Below, piece by piece: positions 1-5,838 of a stretch of DNA of 6,239 bases. The notes under the pieces were generated by a model, which searched no databases, was not told the origin of the DNA, and saw only the letters and a list, made by a program, of their open reading frames with translations. The translations under genes and the position numbers were made by a program. Origin of the DNA: Succinatimonas sp. UBA6849 (GTDB taxonomy: Bacteria > Pseudomonadota > Gammaproteobacteria > Enterobacterales > Succinivibrionaceae); assembly GCA_002449335.1 (NCBI GenBank), contig DKDL01000130.1, forward strand, positions 1 to 6,239, given 5' to 3'. Each line of letters opens with the position of its first letter. The stretch's first letter is position 1.

Positions 1-1
1 C

Positions 2-469
2 CTTGTCACCACATTATTCAGATTAGGAAAATTAGTAGGATTTACACATGAAGAAGTATCAACTCTTTGTCAAAAGCATGATATCAATTTTGAAAAAGCA
101 AAGCGTTGGTTTGGAGGGTACCTTCTAGATGGTCATGAGATTTTTAACCCTCGAGCAATCATGACATTGATGAGTACAGGTATTTATCAAAGTTACTTTA
201 ATGAAACAGAACAATCTCGTTTAATAAAAGCTAACCTATCTTTGTTTAGTGGCTTGAAAGAAGATCTTTGCGCTCTGGTAAATGGTAGCTCTCTAAAAGG
301 CATTGATATTACTCGTTTCAACAATGAGATGTCAGTTTACACTAACAAAGATTCAGTTATTGTCTACTTAATTCATCTAGGTTACATGGCATATAACTGT
401 GAACAATATGAAGTGTTCATCCCAAACGAGGAGTGTAAAAGAGAACTCTTAAAATTCTTAGAGGACTAG
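2..469 (+). CDS. AAA-ATPase-like (DUF1703-type) protein, C-terminal part, runs off left edge, nuclease domain absent
   Basis: The frame is open from base 2 to a TAG at 467-469, giving 155 residues with no stop, so the gene begins outside the window; the first internal ATG (161) is not the real start. The fragment carries the pattern I associate with the end of the AAA-ATPase-like domain of DUF1703 proteins: GFTHEEV (fragment residues 13-19), a WFGGY element (36-40) matching the usual W-Y-D-G-Y, IFNPRAIM (47-54), HLGYMAY (125-131) and VFIPNEE (138-144). In this family an N-terminal P-loop ATPase region is usually followed by a PD-(D/E)XK nuclease-like domain. Here the protein ends 11 residues after IPNEE, so that domain is missing, and the next 140 bases hold no recognisable remnant in any plus frame. 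The biological role of the family is not established. The gene may be a shortened but functional paralogue or a decayed copy. The P-loop lies outside the window and cannot be checked. Confidence 0.8.
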   Translation, partial: LVTTLFRLGKLVGFTHEEVSTLCQKHDINFEKAKRWFGGYLLDGHEIFNPRAIMTLMSTGIYQSYFNETEQSRLIKANLSLFSGLKEDLCALVNGSSLKGIDITRFNNEMSVYTNKDSVIVYLIHLGYMAYNCEQYEVFIPNEECKRELLKFLED

Positions 470-511
470 GCTTAAGTATAGCTTTGTAGAAAAATGTGAA
501 AATTTTGTAAA

Positions 512-530
512 AAAGTTAAAAATTAACTTT
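512..530 (-). terminator. AT-only hairpin with U-run, possible dacB terminator
   Basis: Arms 512-519 (AAAGTTAA) and 523-530 (TTAACTTT) are perfectly complementary around a 3-base loop. Read on the minus strand, the stem runs into six T residues (bases 514-509), the order expected of an intrinsic terminator behind dacB. The stem has one G-C pair, so it would be weak alone. It may act as a second stop behind the larger hairpin at 554-598. Confidence 0.4.
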
Positions 531-553
531 ATGATAATTAAAGAAAATATTAA

Positions 554-598
554 TTCTATTCCCAAAACTTTAAAATTTTTTAATTTTTGGGAATAGAA
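554..598. terminator. Long inverted repeat between convergent genes, probable shared terminator
   Basis: Arms 554-567 and 585-598 match perfectly over 14 bp (core CTATTCCCAAAA against TTTTGGGAATAG). They enclose a 17-base AT loop. The repeat lies between the end of the plus-strand gene (469) and the dacB stop (614), where a shared bidirectional terminator is expected. No clean T-tract follows directly on either strand; the minus side has TTAATATTTTCTTT. Termination strength is therefore uncertain. Confidence 0.55.
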
Positions 599-613
599 AG
601 TAAAAGTTATAAA

Positions 614-2113
614 TTAGAAATCAACGCCCATAACCTTTTCGTCATAAATCTGTTCTAGAACGTATCTTTCGTAACCTAAATGAGGAGAAGCAATCTTGTG
701 ATACTTTACAAGATCTCTGGTTCTCTGATCATAAGAAATAGCATTGGTATAGAACACGAATGGTACTCTTACACCTGATTTCGTACGCATAAAGCCCATT
801 AGGTTAGAAACGTTTTGTAAAGTACCTGTTTTAGCTGTTACGTTTTTTCCTAAAGGAGGATTTCTTGTAGAAGCTCTCCAATGTAATGTACCTGATTCAT
901 CAGCTACAGGAAGTAACTTAATAAAGTGGATCTTGTCATCATTTAAATTGATGAACTGTAAGATCTCTAACATCTTGTGTGGAGTTACTAGGTTGTGTGG
1001 TGACAGTCCGTTACCATCTACAAGATAGCTGTTGCCCAAATCGATATTTGCATACTGTTTTAATACAGCACGCAGAGCTTTAGTTGTTCTGCTATAGGTA
1101 GCAGGTAACTTGTAGTACTCAGCAGCTACAGTTTTGGCAATAGCATCAGCGTAAAGGTTATTAGAACGATGTAGCATGTACTTTGCTAATTCATCTAATG
1201 GAGCTGATTCAATAACACCAATAGTTGTGTAGCCTAGCTGAGGAGCGCGAGCTAATTTAATTGAATTAAAGGAAATTTTCTTTTCATTAAAGATGATGTT
1301 GGTCCAATCTACAGCCCACTGATCTGGATCTGAAACTGACAGTGATAGAGGCCAAGGTTGGTTCTTTTCAAGAACAGGCACACAGCCAGTGATGTGATAC
1401 TGATTCTTCATATAAAGATCAGCTTCAAGTTCACAGTTACCACCGTAATTAGAAGGAGATACTCCAACAGCATCAGAGGTTAGAGTAATAGGACTTCCTG
1501 CTGCTAACTTTGGTGTTGCAACATTACCTACGCCATTAGGTTGAAGCTGTGCGAACACACAGTTTCGGTTAATGATGGCAGAACCTGCTGGAGCTGTAAA
1601 GCAAACAGGAGTGTCATCCCAAGACCAGCCTGAACCTTTTGAAAGACCTCCAAAACGGCTTACATCAAGAATAATGTCACCTGCGATATTTTTAACGCCA
1701 GCTTTTGAAAGAGAATTTACTAAAGTTCTAAATGACTTAGTAGTAAAGCTAGGATCGCCTACAAACTTAATTAAAACATTACCGTGTAACGTTCCGTTCT
1801 GATCTGTAGCAACTTTGCCTTGAGAATCAGCATTATTAGCAGCAACTTCCAAAGTGGTCTTAAAGGTGTAGTCATGACCTAAATAAAGAATAGCAGCAAG
1901 ACCTGTAACAACTTTTAGAGTTGAAGCAGGATGCATAAAGGTATCAACATTCTGACCGTAAATTTTATTGTCGTTAGGCTTTAAATAAGCTACACCAACT
2001 TCTGAGCCTGGAATTGGGTTAGGAGTTGCAACAATAGCTGAGGATACAGATGAATATAAAAATAGAGGAATTGCGAAAAATTTTATGAATTTGTTTTTTA
2101 TAAATTTGTTCAT
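614..2113 (-). CDS. dacB: D-alanyl-D-alanine carboxypeptidase/endopeptidase, PBP4 family (peptidase S13)
   Basis: This periplasmic penicillin-binding protein of 499 aa (E. coli PBP4 is 477) would trim the terminal D-Ala of pentapeptides and cut DD-crosslinks in peptidoglycan. Residues 1-26 look like a signal peptide: a lysine-rich start, a hydrophobic core (FFAIPLFLYSSVSS) and a likely cut after Ala26. All three catalytic motifs are present: SxxK as S64-T-L-K67, SxN as S317-N-N319, and KTG at 428-430. Family landmarks include GWSWDD (162-167) followed by a CFTAPAG/NRNC stretch, and DGNGLSPHN (366-374). The long region between the first two motifs fits the inserted domains typical of this class. 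Four mature-region cysteines (C171, C185, C227, C244) could form disulfides. The ATG at 2113 is the only start that keeps the signal peptide. No clear Shine-Dalgarno precedes it, which suggests modest translation. The gene appears monocistronic and diverges from fabV. Confidence 0.96.
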   Translation of the reverse strand: MNKFIKNKFIKFFAIPLFLYSSVSSAIVATPNPIPGSEVGVAYLKPNDNKIYGQNVDTFMHPASTLKVVTGLAAILYLGHDYTFKTTLEVAANNADSQGKVATDQNGTLHGNVLIKFVGDPSFTTKSFRTLVNSLSKAGVKNIAGDIILDVSRFGGLSKGSGWSWDDTPVCFTAPAGSAIINRNCVFAQLQPNGVGNVATPKLAAGSPITLTSDAVGVSPSNYGGNCELEADLYMKNQYHITGCVPVLEKNQPWPLSLSVSDPDQWAVDWTNIIFNEKKISFNSIKLARAPQLGYTTIGVIESAPLDELAKYMLHRSNNLYADAIAKTVAAEYYKLPATYSRTTKALRAVLKQYANIDLGNSYLVDGNGLSPHNLVTPHKMLEILQFINLNDDKIHFIKLLPVADESGTLHWRASTRNPPLGKNVTAKTGTLQNVSNLMGFMRTKSGVRVPFVFYTNAISYDQRTRDLVKYHKIASPHLGYERYVLEQIYDEKVMGVDF

Positions 2114-2151
2114 TTTAGATAGTGCGTTATATGTAATTTTTAAGTTGAGAA

Positions 2152-2157
2152 ATTATA
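2152..2157 (-). promoter_or_regulatory. Putative -10 box of the dacB promoter
   Basis: On the minus strand these bases read TATAAT, a perfect sigma70-type -10 hexamer. Transcription would begin near 2145, giving a leader of about 32 bases before the dacB ATG. No good -35 hexamer is found at 16-18 bp spacing (TACACG at 17 bp). That position is occupied by the dyad at 2174-2193, so the promoter may depend on an activator. Confidence 0.6.
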
Positions 2158-2173
2158 CAACTATATGAGCATG

Positions 2174-2193
2174 ACGTGTACAGATACGTGCAC
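2174..2193. promoter_or_regulatory. Dyad and direct repeat, possible operator at the dacB -35 position
   Basis: Two near-identical octamers, ACGTGTAC (2174-2181) and ACGTGCAC (2186-2193), repeat 12 bp apart. The inner hexamers GTGTAC (2176-2181) and GTGCAC (2188-2193) also form an inverted repeat with one G-T mismatch and a 6-base spacer. The element lies where the dacB -35 box should be and could also serve divergent fabV. I do not recognise it as the site of a known regulator, and the operator role is inferred from position and symmetry only. Confidence 0.35.
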
Positions 2194-2363
2194 AAGAGTT
2201 CTTATGTATAAAGCAAAGTATGAAATAGCTCTAAATTACACTTCAAAAATCAGATCTTGAGGATTAAATTTAGCCATTTTGTCATGATCTTTTGGTTAAA
2301 GTGATGAAAAGCGTGTGTTTACGTAACAAATGCTGATAACAAAAAGCTGAGCTATTCGTAAAA

Positions 2364-2374
2364 TATGATAAAAT
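2364..2374 (+). promoter_or_regulatory. Possible fabV -10 region
   Basis: Overlapping TATGAT (2364-2369) and TAAAAT (2369-2374) both resemble a sigma70 -10 hexamer and lie 48-58 bases before the fabV ATG. No strong -35 is visible; CTGAGC at 2347-2352 is the nearest weak match. The assignment rests on the -10 match and position only. Confidence 0.4.
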
Positions 2375-2407
2375 CTGCGCAATAAATCTATGACGCATTT
2401 TGCGTTT

Positions 2408-2414
2408 AAAGGAG
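2408..2414 (+). promoter_or_regulatory. Strong ribosome binding site of fabV
   Basis: AAAGGAG lies 7 bases before the ATG at 2422, close to the ideal Shine-Dalgarno sequence and spacing. It fixes the start codon and suggests high expression. Confidence 0.85.
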
Positions 2415-2421
2415 AATATTC

Positions 2422-3624
2422 ATGATTATTGAACCTAAGGCACGTGGTTTTATTTGTGTTACCACTCATCCTACAGGCTGTGATGCTAACGTTTTAGAGC
2501 AGATTAACCTAGTTAAGAAAAAGGGTAAGGTAGAAAATGGTCCTAAGAAAGTACTAGTTATTGGTGCTTCAACAGGTTATGGTTTAGCTTCACGTATTAG
2601 CGCAGCTTTCGGTTCAGGTGCAGCTACAATTGGCGTATTCTTTGAAAAACCAGGTACCGCTAAGAGACCTGGTACAGCTGGCTGGTACAATACCGCAGCT
2701 TTCACAAAGTATGCTAAAGAAGCAGGTTTATACGCACACAACGTTAATGCTGATGCTTTCTCAAATGAGTGCCGTGATAAGGTAATTGAGATCATCAAGC
2801 GTGATTTAGGTCAGGTTGATTTAGTTGTTTACTCTCTTGCAGCTCCTGTAAGAAAGATGCCTGATACTGGCGAAGTTGTAAGATCATCATTAAAGCCAAT
2901 TGGTCAGACCTACACTTCAACTGCTATTGATACTAACAAGAACGAGATCATCACCTCATCATTAGAGCCTGCAACTCAAGAAGAGATCGACAACACTGTA
3001 AAAGTGATGGGCGGTCAGGATTGGGAGTTATGGATTGAAGCTCTAAAGAACGCAGGTGTTTTAGCAGACGGTTGCAAGACTGTAGCTTACAGCTATATCG
3101 GTACTGAGATCACTTGGCCAATCTATTGGCACGGTGCTTTAGGTAAGGCAAAAGAAGATCTTGATAGAGCAGCAAAGGCTAACGTGCAGCGTTTAGCTTC
3201 ACTACATGGTGATGCACGTGTTGCTGTATTAAAGAGTGTTGTAACTCAGGCTTCTTCAGCTATTCCTGTAATGCCTTTATACATCTCAATGTGCTTTAAG
3301 ATCATGCGTGAGCAGGGTATCTACGAGTCAGTAATTGAGCACATTTACAGATTATTTGCTACAACCTTATATGGCAACCAGGCTGAAGTTGATGCTGAAG
3401 GTCGTTTACGTATGGATTCATGGGAATTACGTGATTCTGTACAGAACAAGTGTAAAGAGTTATGGCCACAGGTTACAACTGAGAACCTATTTGAGAAAAC
3501 TGATTATGCTGATTACAAGAAGCAGTTCTTACAGTTATTCGGCTTTGAGGTTCCAGGCGTAGATTACACTAAGGATGTAAATCCAGAAGTTGCAATTGAT
3601 AATTTAGATAACCTTGTAGGTTAA
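2422..3624 (+). CDS. fabV: Enoyl-[acyl-carrier-protein] reductase (NADH), FabV type
   Basis: FabV catalyses the last step of each fatty-acid elongation cycle, reducing trans-2-enoyl-ACP (or enoyl-CoA) with NADH in the cytosol. The 400-residue length is typical of this enlarged SDR family. The N terminus IIEPKARGFICVTTHP is characteristic. The dinucleotide-binding loop is GASTGYGLASR (48-58), followed by the FFEKPGTAKRPGT region (73-85), where the acidic Glu75 fits NADH preference. The active-site pair Y-x8-K is Y235 and K244 within a WPIYWHGALGKAK stretch, the positions known for characterised FabV enzymes. The VTQASSAIPVMPLY helix (274-287) is also intact. The strong ribosome binding site at 2408-2414 fixes the start. 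The gene stands alone, with divergent dacB upstream and a good terminator downstream. FabV enzymes are generally tolerant of triclosan, unlike FabI. TER-type enoyl-CoA reductase activity is the closest alternative function. Confidence 0.97.
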   Translation: MIIEPKARGFICVTTHPTGCDANVLEQINLVKKKGKVENGPKKVLVIGASTGYGLASRISAAFGSGAATIGVFFEKPGTAKRPGTAGWYNTAAFTKYAKEAGLYAHNVNADAFSNECRDKVIEIIKRDLGQVDLVVYSLAAPVRKMPDTGEVVRSSLKPIGQTYTSTAIDTNKNEIITSSLEPATQEEIDNTVKVMGGQDWELWIEALKNAGVLADGCKTVAYSYIGTEITWPIYWHGALGKAKEDLDRAAKANVQRLASLHGDARVAVLKSVVTQASSAIPVMPLYISMCFKIMREQGIYESVIEHIYRLFATTLYGNQAEVDAEGRLRMDSWELRDSVQNKCKELWPQVTTENLFEKTDYADYKKQFLQLFGFEVPGVDYTKDVNPEVAIDNLDNLVG

Positions 3625-3646
3625 TAAAAACTTACATCGTATCAAT

Positions 3647-3686
3647 AAAAATTCCGCTATCACGAAAGTGATAACGGAATTTTTTT
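3647..3686. terminator. Intrinsic terminator of fabV, likely bidirectional
   Basis: The stem pairs AAAAATTCCG (3647-3656) with CGGAATTTTT (3675-3684), then after one C-A mismatch TATCAC (3658-3663) with GTGATA (3668-3673), closed by a GAAA tetraloop. A run of seven T (3680-3686) follows on the plus strand, 23 bases after the fabV stop. The A-run on the left gives a T-run on the minus strand, so it can also end the permease-folD transcript. Confidence 0.92.
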
Positions 3687-3693
3687 ATCCACA

Positions 3694-3721
3694 GAGCTTT
3701 GAGAACAGAGTCTCAAAGCTC
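3694..3721 (-). other. Perfect 11-bp hairpin just downstream of folD
   Basis: GAGCTTTGAGA (3694-3704) and TCTCAAAGCTC (3711-3721) are fully complementary around a 6-base loop. On the folD strand the stem begins about 8 bases after the stop codon. No T-run follows, so it is not a standard terminator alone. It may protect the mRNA 3' end or assist the terminator at 3647-3686. Confidence 0.6.
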
Positions 3722-3728
3722 ATTTAAA

Positions 3729-4595
3729 TTAAGCTTTGATATGGCTCTTATATGCAGTAATGGTGTTCTGCATTAAAGTTGCGATAGTCATAGGACCTAC
3801 ACCACCAGGAACAGGTGTGATAAAGGCAGCATGCTCTTTAGCCTTTTCAAAGTCAACGTCACCGCATAATTTGCCATCAGGCATACGGTTAATACCTACA
3901 TCAATTACGGTAGCACCGTCTTTAATTAGATCGCCATCTAAGAACTTTGGTTTGCCTACAGCTACAACCACGATATCGGCATTCTTAATTAACATCTTCT
4001 GATCTTCAGGCTTTGAGAAACGGTGTGTTACTGTAGTGGTACAACCAGCCAGTAACAGCTCTAAAGCCATAGGACGACCAACGATATTTGAAGCTCCTAC
4101 TACTATAGCATTTAAACCTTTAAGATCTTCACCTAAGGTCTTGTGTAGTAAAGTCATAACACCGTGTGGAGTGCAAGCACAGATATAAGGAATTCTCTGT
4201 ACTAATCTGCCAACATTGTAAGGGTGGAAACCGTCAACGTCTTTTGAGGCGCTGATCTTTTCAACAATGCTTGATTCATCTAAGTGTTTTGGTAATGGGA
4301 ACTGAACTAAGATGCCATCAACTTCATCGTTGTTGTTAAGATCATCGATGATTTTATCTAATTCTTCTTGAGTAGTTGTTTCAGGAAGATCATAGGCAAA
4401 AGATTTGATACCAACTTCTTCACAAGCCTTACGCTTATTTCTTACGTAAACCTGTGAAGCAGGATCTGAACCTACAAGCACTACTGCAAGACCAGGCTGT
4501 CTGTTGCCTTTAGCTACGCTTGCATCAACAACTTGACGAAGTTCAGCTCTTAGTTCTTTTGCAATACCTTTACCATCAATAATCTGTGCTGACAT
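3729..4595 (-). CDS. folD: Bifunctional methylenetetrahydrofolate dehydrogenase / methenyltetrahydrofolate cyclohydrolase
   Basis: FolD interconverts 5,10-methylene-, 5,10-methenyl- and 10-formyl-tetrahydrofolate in the cytosol using NADP, supplying one-carbon units for purines and formyl-Met-tRNA. The 288-residue length matches the E. coli enzyme. The catalytic Tyr50 and Lys54 lie in YVRNKRKACEE. Gln98 lies in VQFPLPKH, and Asp121 in KDVDGFHPYN, the conserved folate-site residues. The nucleotide-binding segment is VVGASNIVGRPMA (165-177), and PVPGGVGPMTIATL (261-274) closes the C-terminal part. The ATG at 4595 overlaps the upstream permease stop by one base (TAATG). Its Shine-Dalgarno GGAGA (bases 4607-4603) lies inside the permease coding end, 7 bases before the ATG, so translational coupling is likely. 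No sequence defect is visible. Confidence 0.97.
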   Translation of the reverse strand: MSAQIIDGKGIAKELRAELRQVVDASVAKGNRQPGLAVVLVGSDPASQVYVRNKRKACEEVGIKSFAYDLPETTTQEELDKIIDDLNNNDEVDGILVQFPLPKHLDESSIVEKISASKDVDGFHPYNVGRLVQRIPYICACTPHGVMTLLHKTLGEDLKGLNAIVVGASNIVGRPMALELLLAGCTTTVTHRFSKPEDQKMLIKNADIVVVAVGKPKFLDGDLIKDGATVIDVGINRMPDGKLCGDVDFEKAKEHAAFITPVPGGVGPMTIATLMQNTITAYKSHIKA

Positions 4596-5551
4596 TAGTT
4601 ATTCTCCACTGCACTGTTGTTACTTGTCTGTTCTGTAGGTTCTACAGCTGTAGAAGCTTCTGTAGAAACTTCAGTTGTAGCTTGTGCACTATTATCCTCA
4701 ACATAATAGCTGATGCCACTGAACAGCATACGTGCACTAATTATAAACAAAGCTACAGCAAAGATTCTCTTTAATGTAGTTGGCTTGATATTTTTACCAA
4801 TATTGACACCTAATGGTGCACAGAAGTAAGAAACAGGTACTACACAGATAGCTGCAAGAACATTAACTAAGCCAAAAGTACCGATTGGTGCATGATCTGG
4901 AGTTGTATTTGTTAGCAGCATTAAGATTGCGCCAGGTACGCAAACAAATAAAGATACAGCTGATGAGGTACCAATAGCTTTATGTGGAGGTACAGAGCAA
5001 GCATTTAAGATAGGTACGGTTAAAGTACCACCGCCGATGCCCAGCATTGATGAGAAACAGGCAATGCAAAAAGCGATAACTGATTGACCTGCTTTACCAG
5101 GTAATGAATCAAAAGCAGGTTTTGCTTTTGCCCTAAATAGAGTATTGATTGAATTTAAAATCATTACTCCACCAAAGAGTAAGGTTAACCAGGCGCCACC
5201 TAAGAATTTAGATACTAAGATACCTACAACCACACCAATTAACATAAATACTGACCAGCTTTTGATTACAGCCATATCAGTGTTTCCTTTCTTATTCTGA
5301 GAGAGCGCTGCAGAAATAGAAGTAGGGATCATACATAAAAGAGAGGTTCCTGTTGCAACTAAGATTGCAATATTAGGATCTACTTTAAAGAAGAGGGTAA
5401 AAACAAAGTAGAAACATGGTACGAAGATAATGCCACCACCGATACCTAAAAGACCTGCCAGAAAGCCAGCTACTACGCCACAGCATAAAAGTATGCCGAT
5501 TGTAATAGCTAATTCATATAAAGGAATACCAAGAATCATTCTATTCACCAT
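4595..5551 (-). CDS. TauE/SafE-type membrane transporter (putative anion/sulfite exporter)
   Basis: This inner-membrane protein has up to 318 aa. It has the internal duplication typical of TauE/SafE permeases: GLLGIGGGIIFVP (33-45) and SMLGIGGGTLTVP (168-180) begin the two halves. Hydrophobic segments lie near 12-55, 60-83, 98-114, 119-138, 155-178, 190-213, 225-247 and 261-281, consistent with about eight helices. Family members have been linked to export of sulfite, sulfoacetate or other small organic anions; the substrate here cannot be told from sequence. After the last helix comes a tail of about 35 residues (284-318) rich in Thr, Ser, Glu, Ala and Asn, not a usual part of the family. 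The ATG at 5551 lacks a Shine-Dalgarno. The ATG at 5539 (Met5) has GGTGA 5 bases upstream and fits the likely promoter better, so the product may be 314 aa. It is the first gene of an operon with folD. Confidence 0.9.
   Translation of the reverse strand: MVNRMILGIPLYELAITIGILLCCGVVAGFLAGLLGIGGGIIFVPCFYFVFTLFFKVDPNIAILVATGTSLLCMIPTSISAALSQNKKGNTDMAVIKSWSVFMLIGVVVGILVSKFLGGAWLTLLFGGVMILNSINTLFRAKAKPAFDSLPGKAGQSVIAFCIACFSSMLGIGGGTLTVPILNACSVPPHKAIGTSSAVSLFVCVPGAILMLLTNTTPDHAPIGTFGLVNVLAAICVVPVSYFCAPLGVNIGKNIKPTTLKRIFAVALFIISARMLFSGISYYVEDNSAQATTEVSTEASTAVEPTEQTSNNSAVENN
4603..4607 (-). promoter_or_regulatory. folD ribosome binding site inside the permease coding end
   Basis: On the minus strand this reads GGAGA, 7 bases before the folD ATG. 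It lies within the last Val-Glu-Asn codons of the permease gene, so ribosomes finishing that gene can re-initiate at folD. Confidence 0.75.
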
Positions 5552-5569
5552 AAAAAACTAAGTGTGCTA

Positions 5570-5578
5570 ATTTTAGCA
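5570..5578 (-). promoter_or_regulatory. Possible extended -10 promoter of the permease-folD operon
   Basis: On the minus strand this reads TGCTAAAAT, an extended -10 element. It lies inside a 14-bp dyad, TGCTAA-TT-TTAGCA (5565-5578). Transcription would start near 5563, only about 11 bases before the ATG at 5551 but about 23 before the ATG at 5539, which favours the second start. No convincing -35 is seen, as is common for extended -10 promoters. Confidence 0.4.
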
Positions 5579-5703
5579 AAATTAAGATAGGTGAACTTAA
5601 CTATATGGATTTTTTGTAAAAATGAACCAAGAGAAGTCAGAGAAATGTCTGAAAATAAAAAGTGATAAATAAGCCATTGCTCAGATCTTTAAAAGGAAAT
5701 TGT

Positions 5704-5730
5704 AAAAAAATTCGAGAAAATTGTTAAAAA
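5704..5730 (+). promoter_or_regulatory. Phased A-tracts upstream of the tRNA promoter (UP-element-like)
   Basis: Three A-runs (5704-5710, 5717-5720 and 5726-5730) are spaced at about one helical turn directly upstream of the -35 box. This is the arrangement of UP elements at stable-RNA promoters, which contact the RNA polymerase alpha subunits and boost initiation. Confidence 0.55.
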
Positions 5731-5734
5731 TTCG

Positions 5735-5763
5735 TTGACGATAGGGGAGTCCTCCTGTATTAT
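5735..5763 (+). promoter_or_regulatory. Strong promoter of the tRNA operon
   Basis: TTGACG (5735-5740) and TATTAT (5758-5763) are separated by an ideal 17 bp, each one base from consensus. Transcription should start near 5770, giving a leader of about 69 bases before tRNA-Arg. With the A-tracts upstream, this looks like a stable-RNA promoter. Confidence 0.85.
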
Positions 5764-5777
5764 ATGCACCGTTAAAT

Positions 5778-5797
5778 CACTTCACCTCACTGAAGTG
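5778..5797 (+). other. Leader hairpin of the tRNA transcript
   Basis: CACTTCA (5778-5784) and TGAAGTG (5791-5797) pair perfectly around CCTCAC. The hairpin lies about 8 bases after the predicted start site and 41 bases before tRNA-Arg. It has no T-run, so it is not a terminator. It may protect the 5' end or help place processing of the precursor. Confidence 0.55.
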
Positions 5798-5838
5798 TGG
5801 TTGGAACAACAGGTTAAGACCTATTTATCCAGCAACTT

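Larger units (their letters stand above)
2114..2421. other. Divergent dacB-fabV intergenic control region
   Basis: This 308-base gap has no credible gene. From left to right it holds the dacB leader and -10 box, the dyad at 2174-2193, a palindrome TTACGTAA at 2317-2324 inside a longer imperfect TGTT-n5-AACA dyad (2314-2326), possible fabV -10 boxes near 2364-2374, and the fabV ribosome binding site. I see no riboswitch or RNA gene in it. Confidence 0.6.

Noticed and set aside
470..595. A stop-free frame continuing past the DUF1703-type gene, as a possible frameshifted nuclease domain
   Set aside because: Its translation is a low-complexity Lys/Asn/Phe/Ile string typical of AT-rich spacer, with no PD-(D/E)XK-like pattern, and it covers the hairpins.
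1572..1802. A 76-codon plus-strand frame inside dacB
   Set aside because: It lies antisense to well-conserved dacB codons, has no ribosome binding site and resembles no protein family.
2577..2798. A 73-codon minus-strand frame inside fabV
   Set aside because: It is an antisense shadow of the conserved nucleotide-binding part of fabV, with no independent support.
3335..3562. A 75-codon alternative frame inside fabV
   Set aside because: It overlaps intact fabV codons in another frame and shows no start signals or recognisable motif.
3736..4002. An 88-codon plus-strand frame opposite folD
   Set aside because: It is antisense to conserved folD motifs, and its open state follows from folD codon use.
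4586..4774. A 62-codon plus-strand frame opposite the permease tail
   Set aside because: It is cysteine-rich noise opposite low-complexity codons, with no ribosome binding site.
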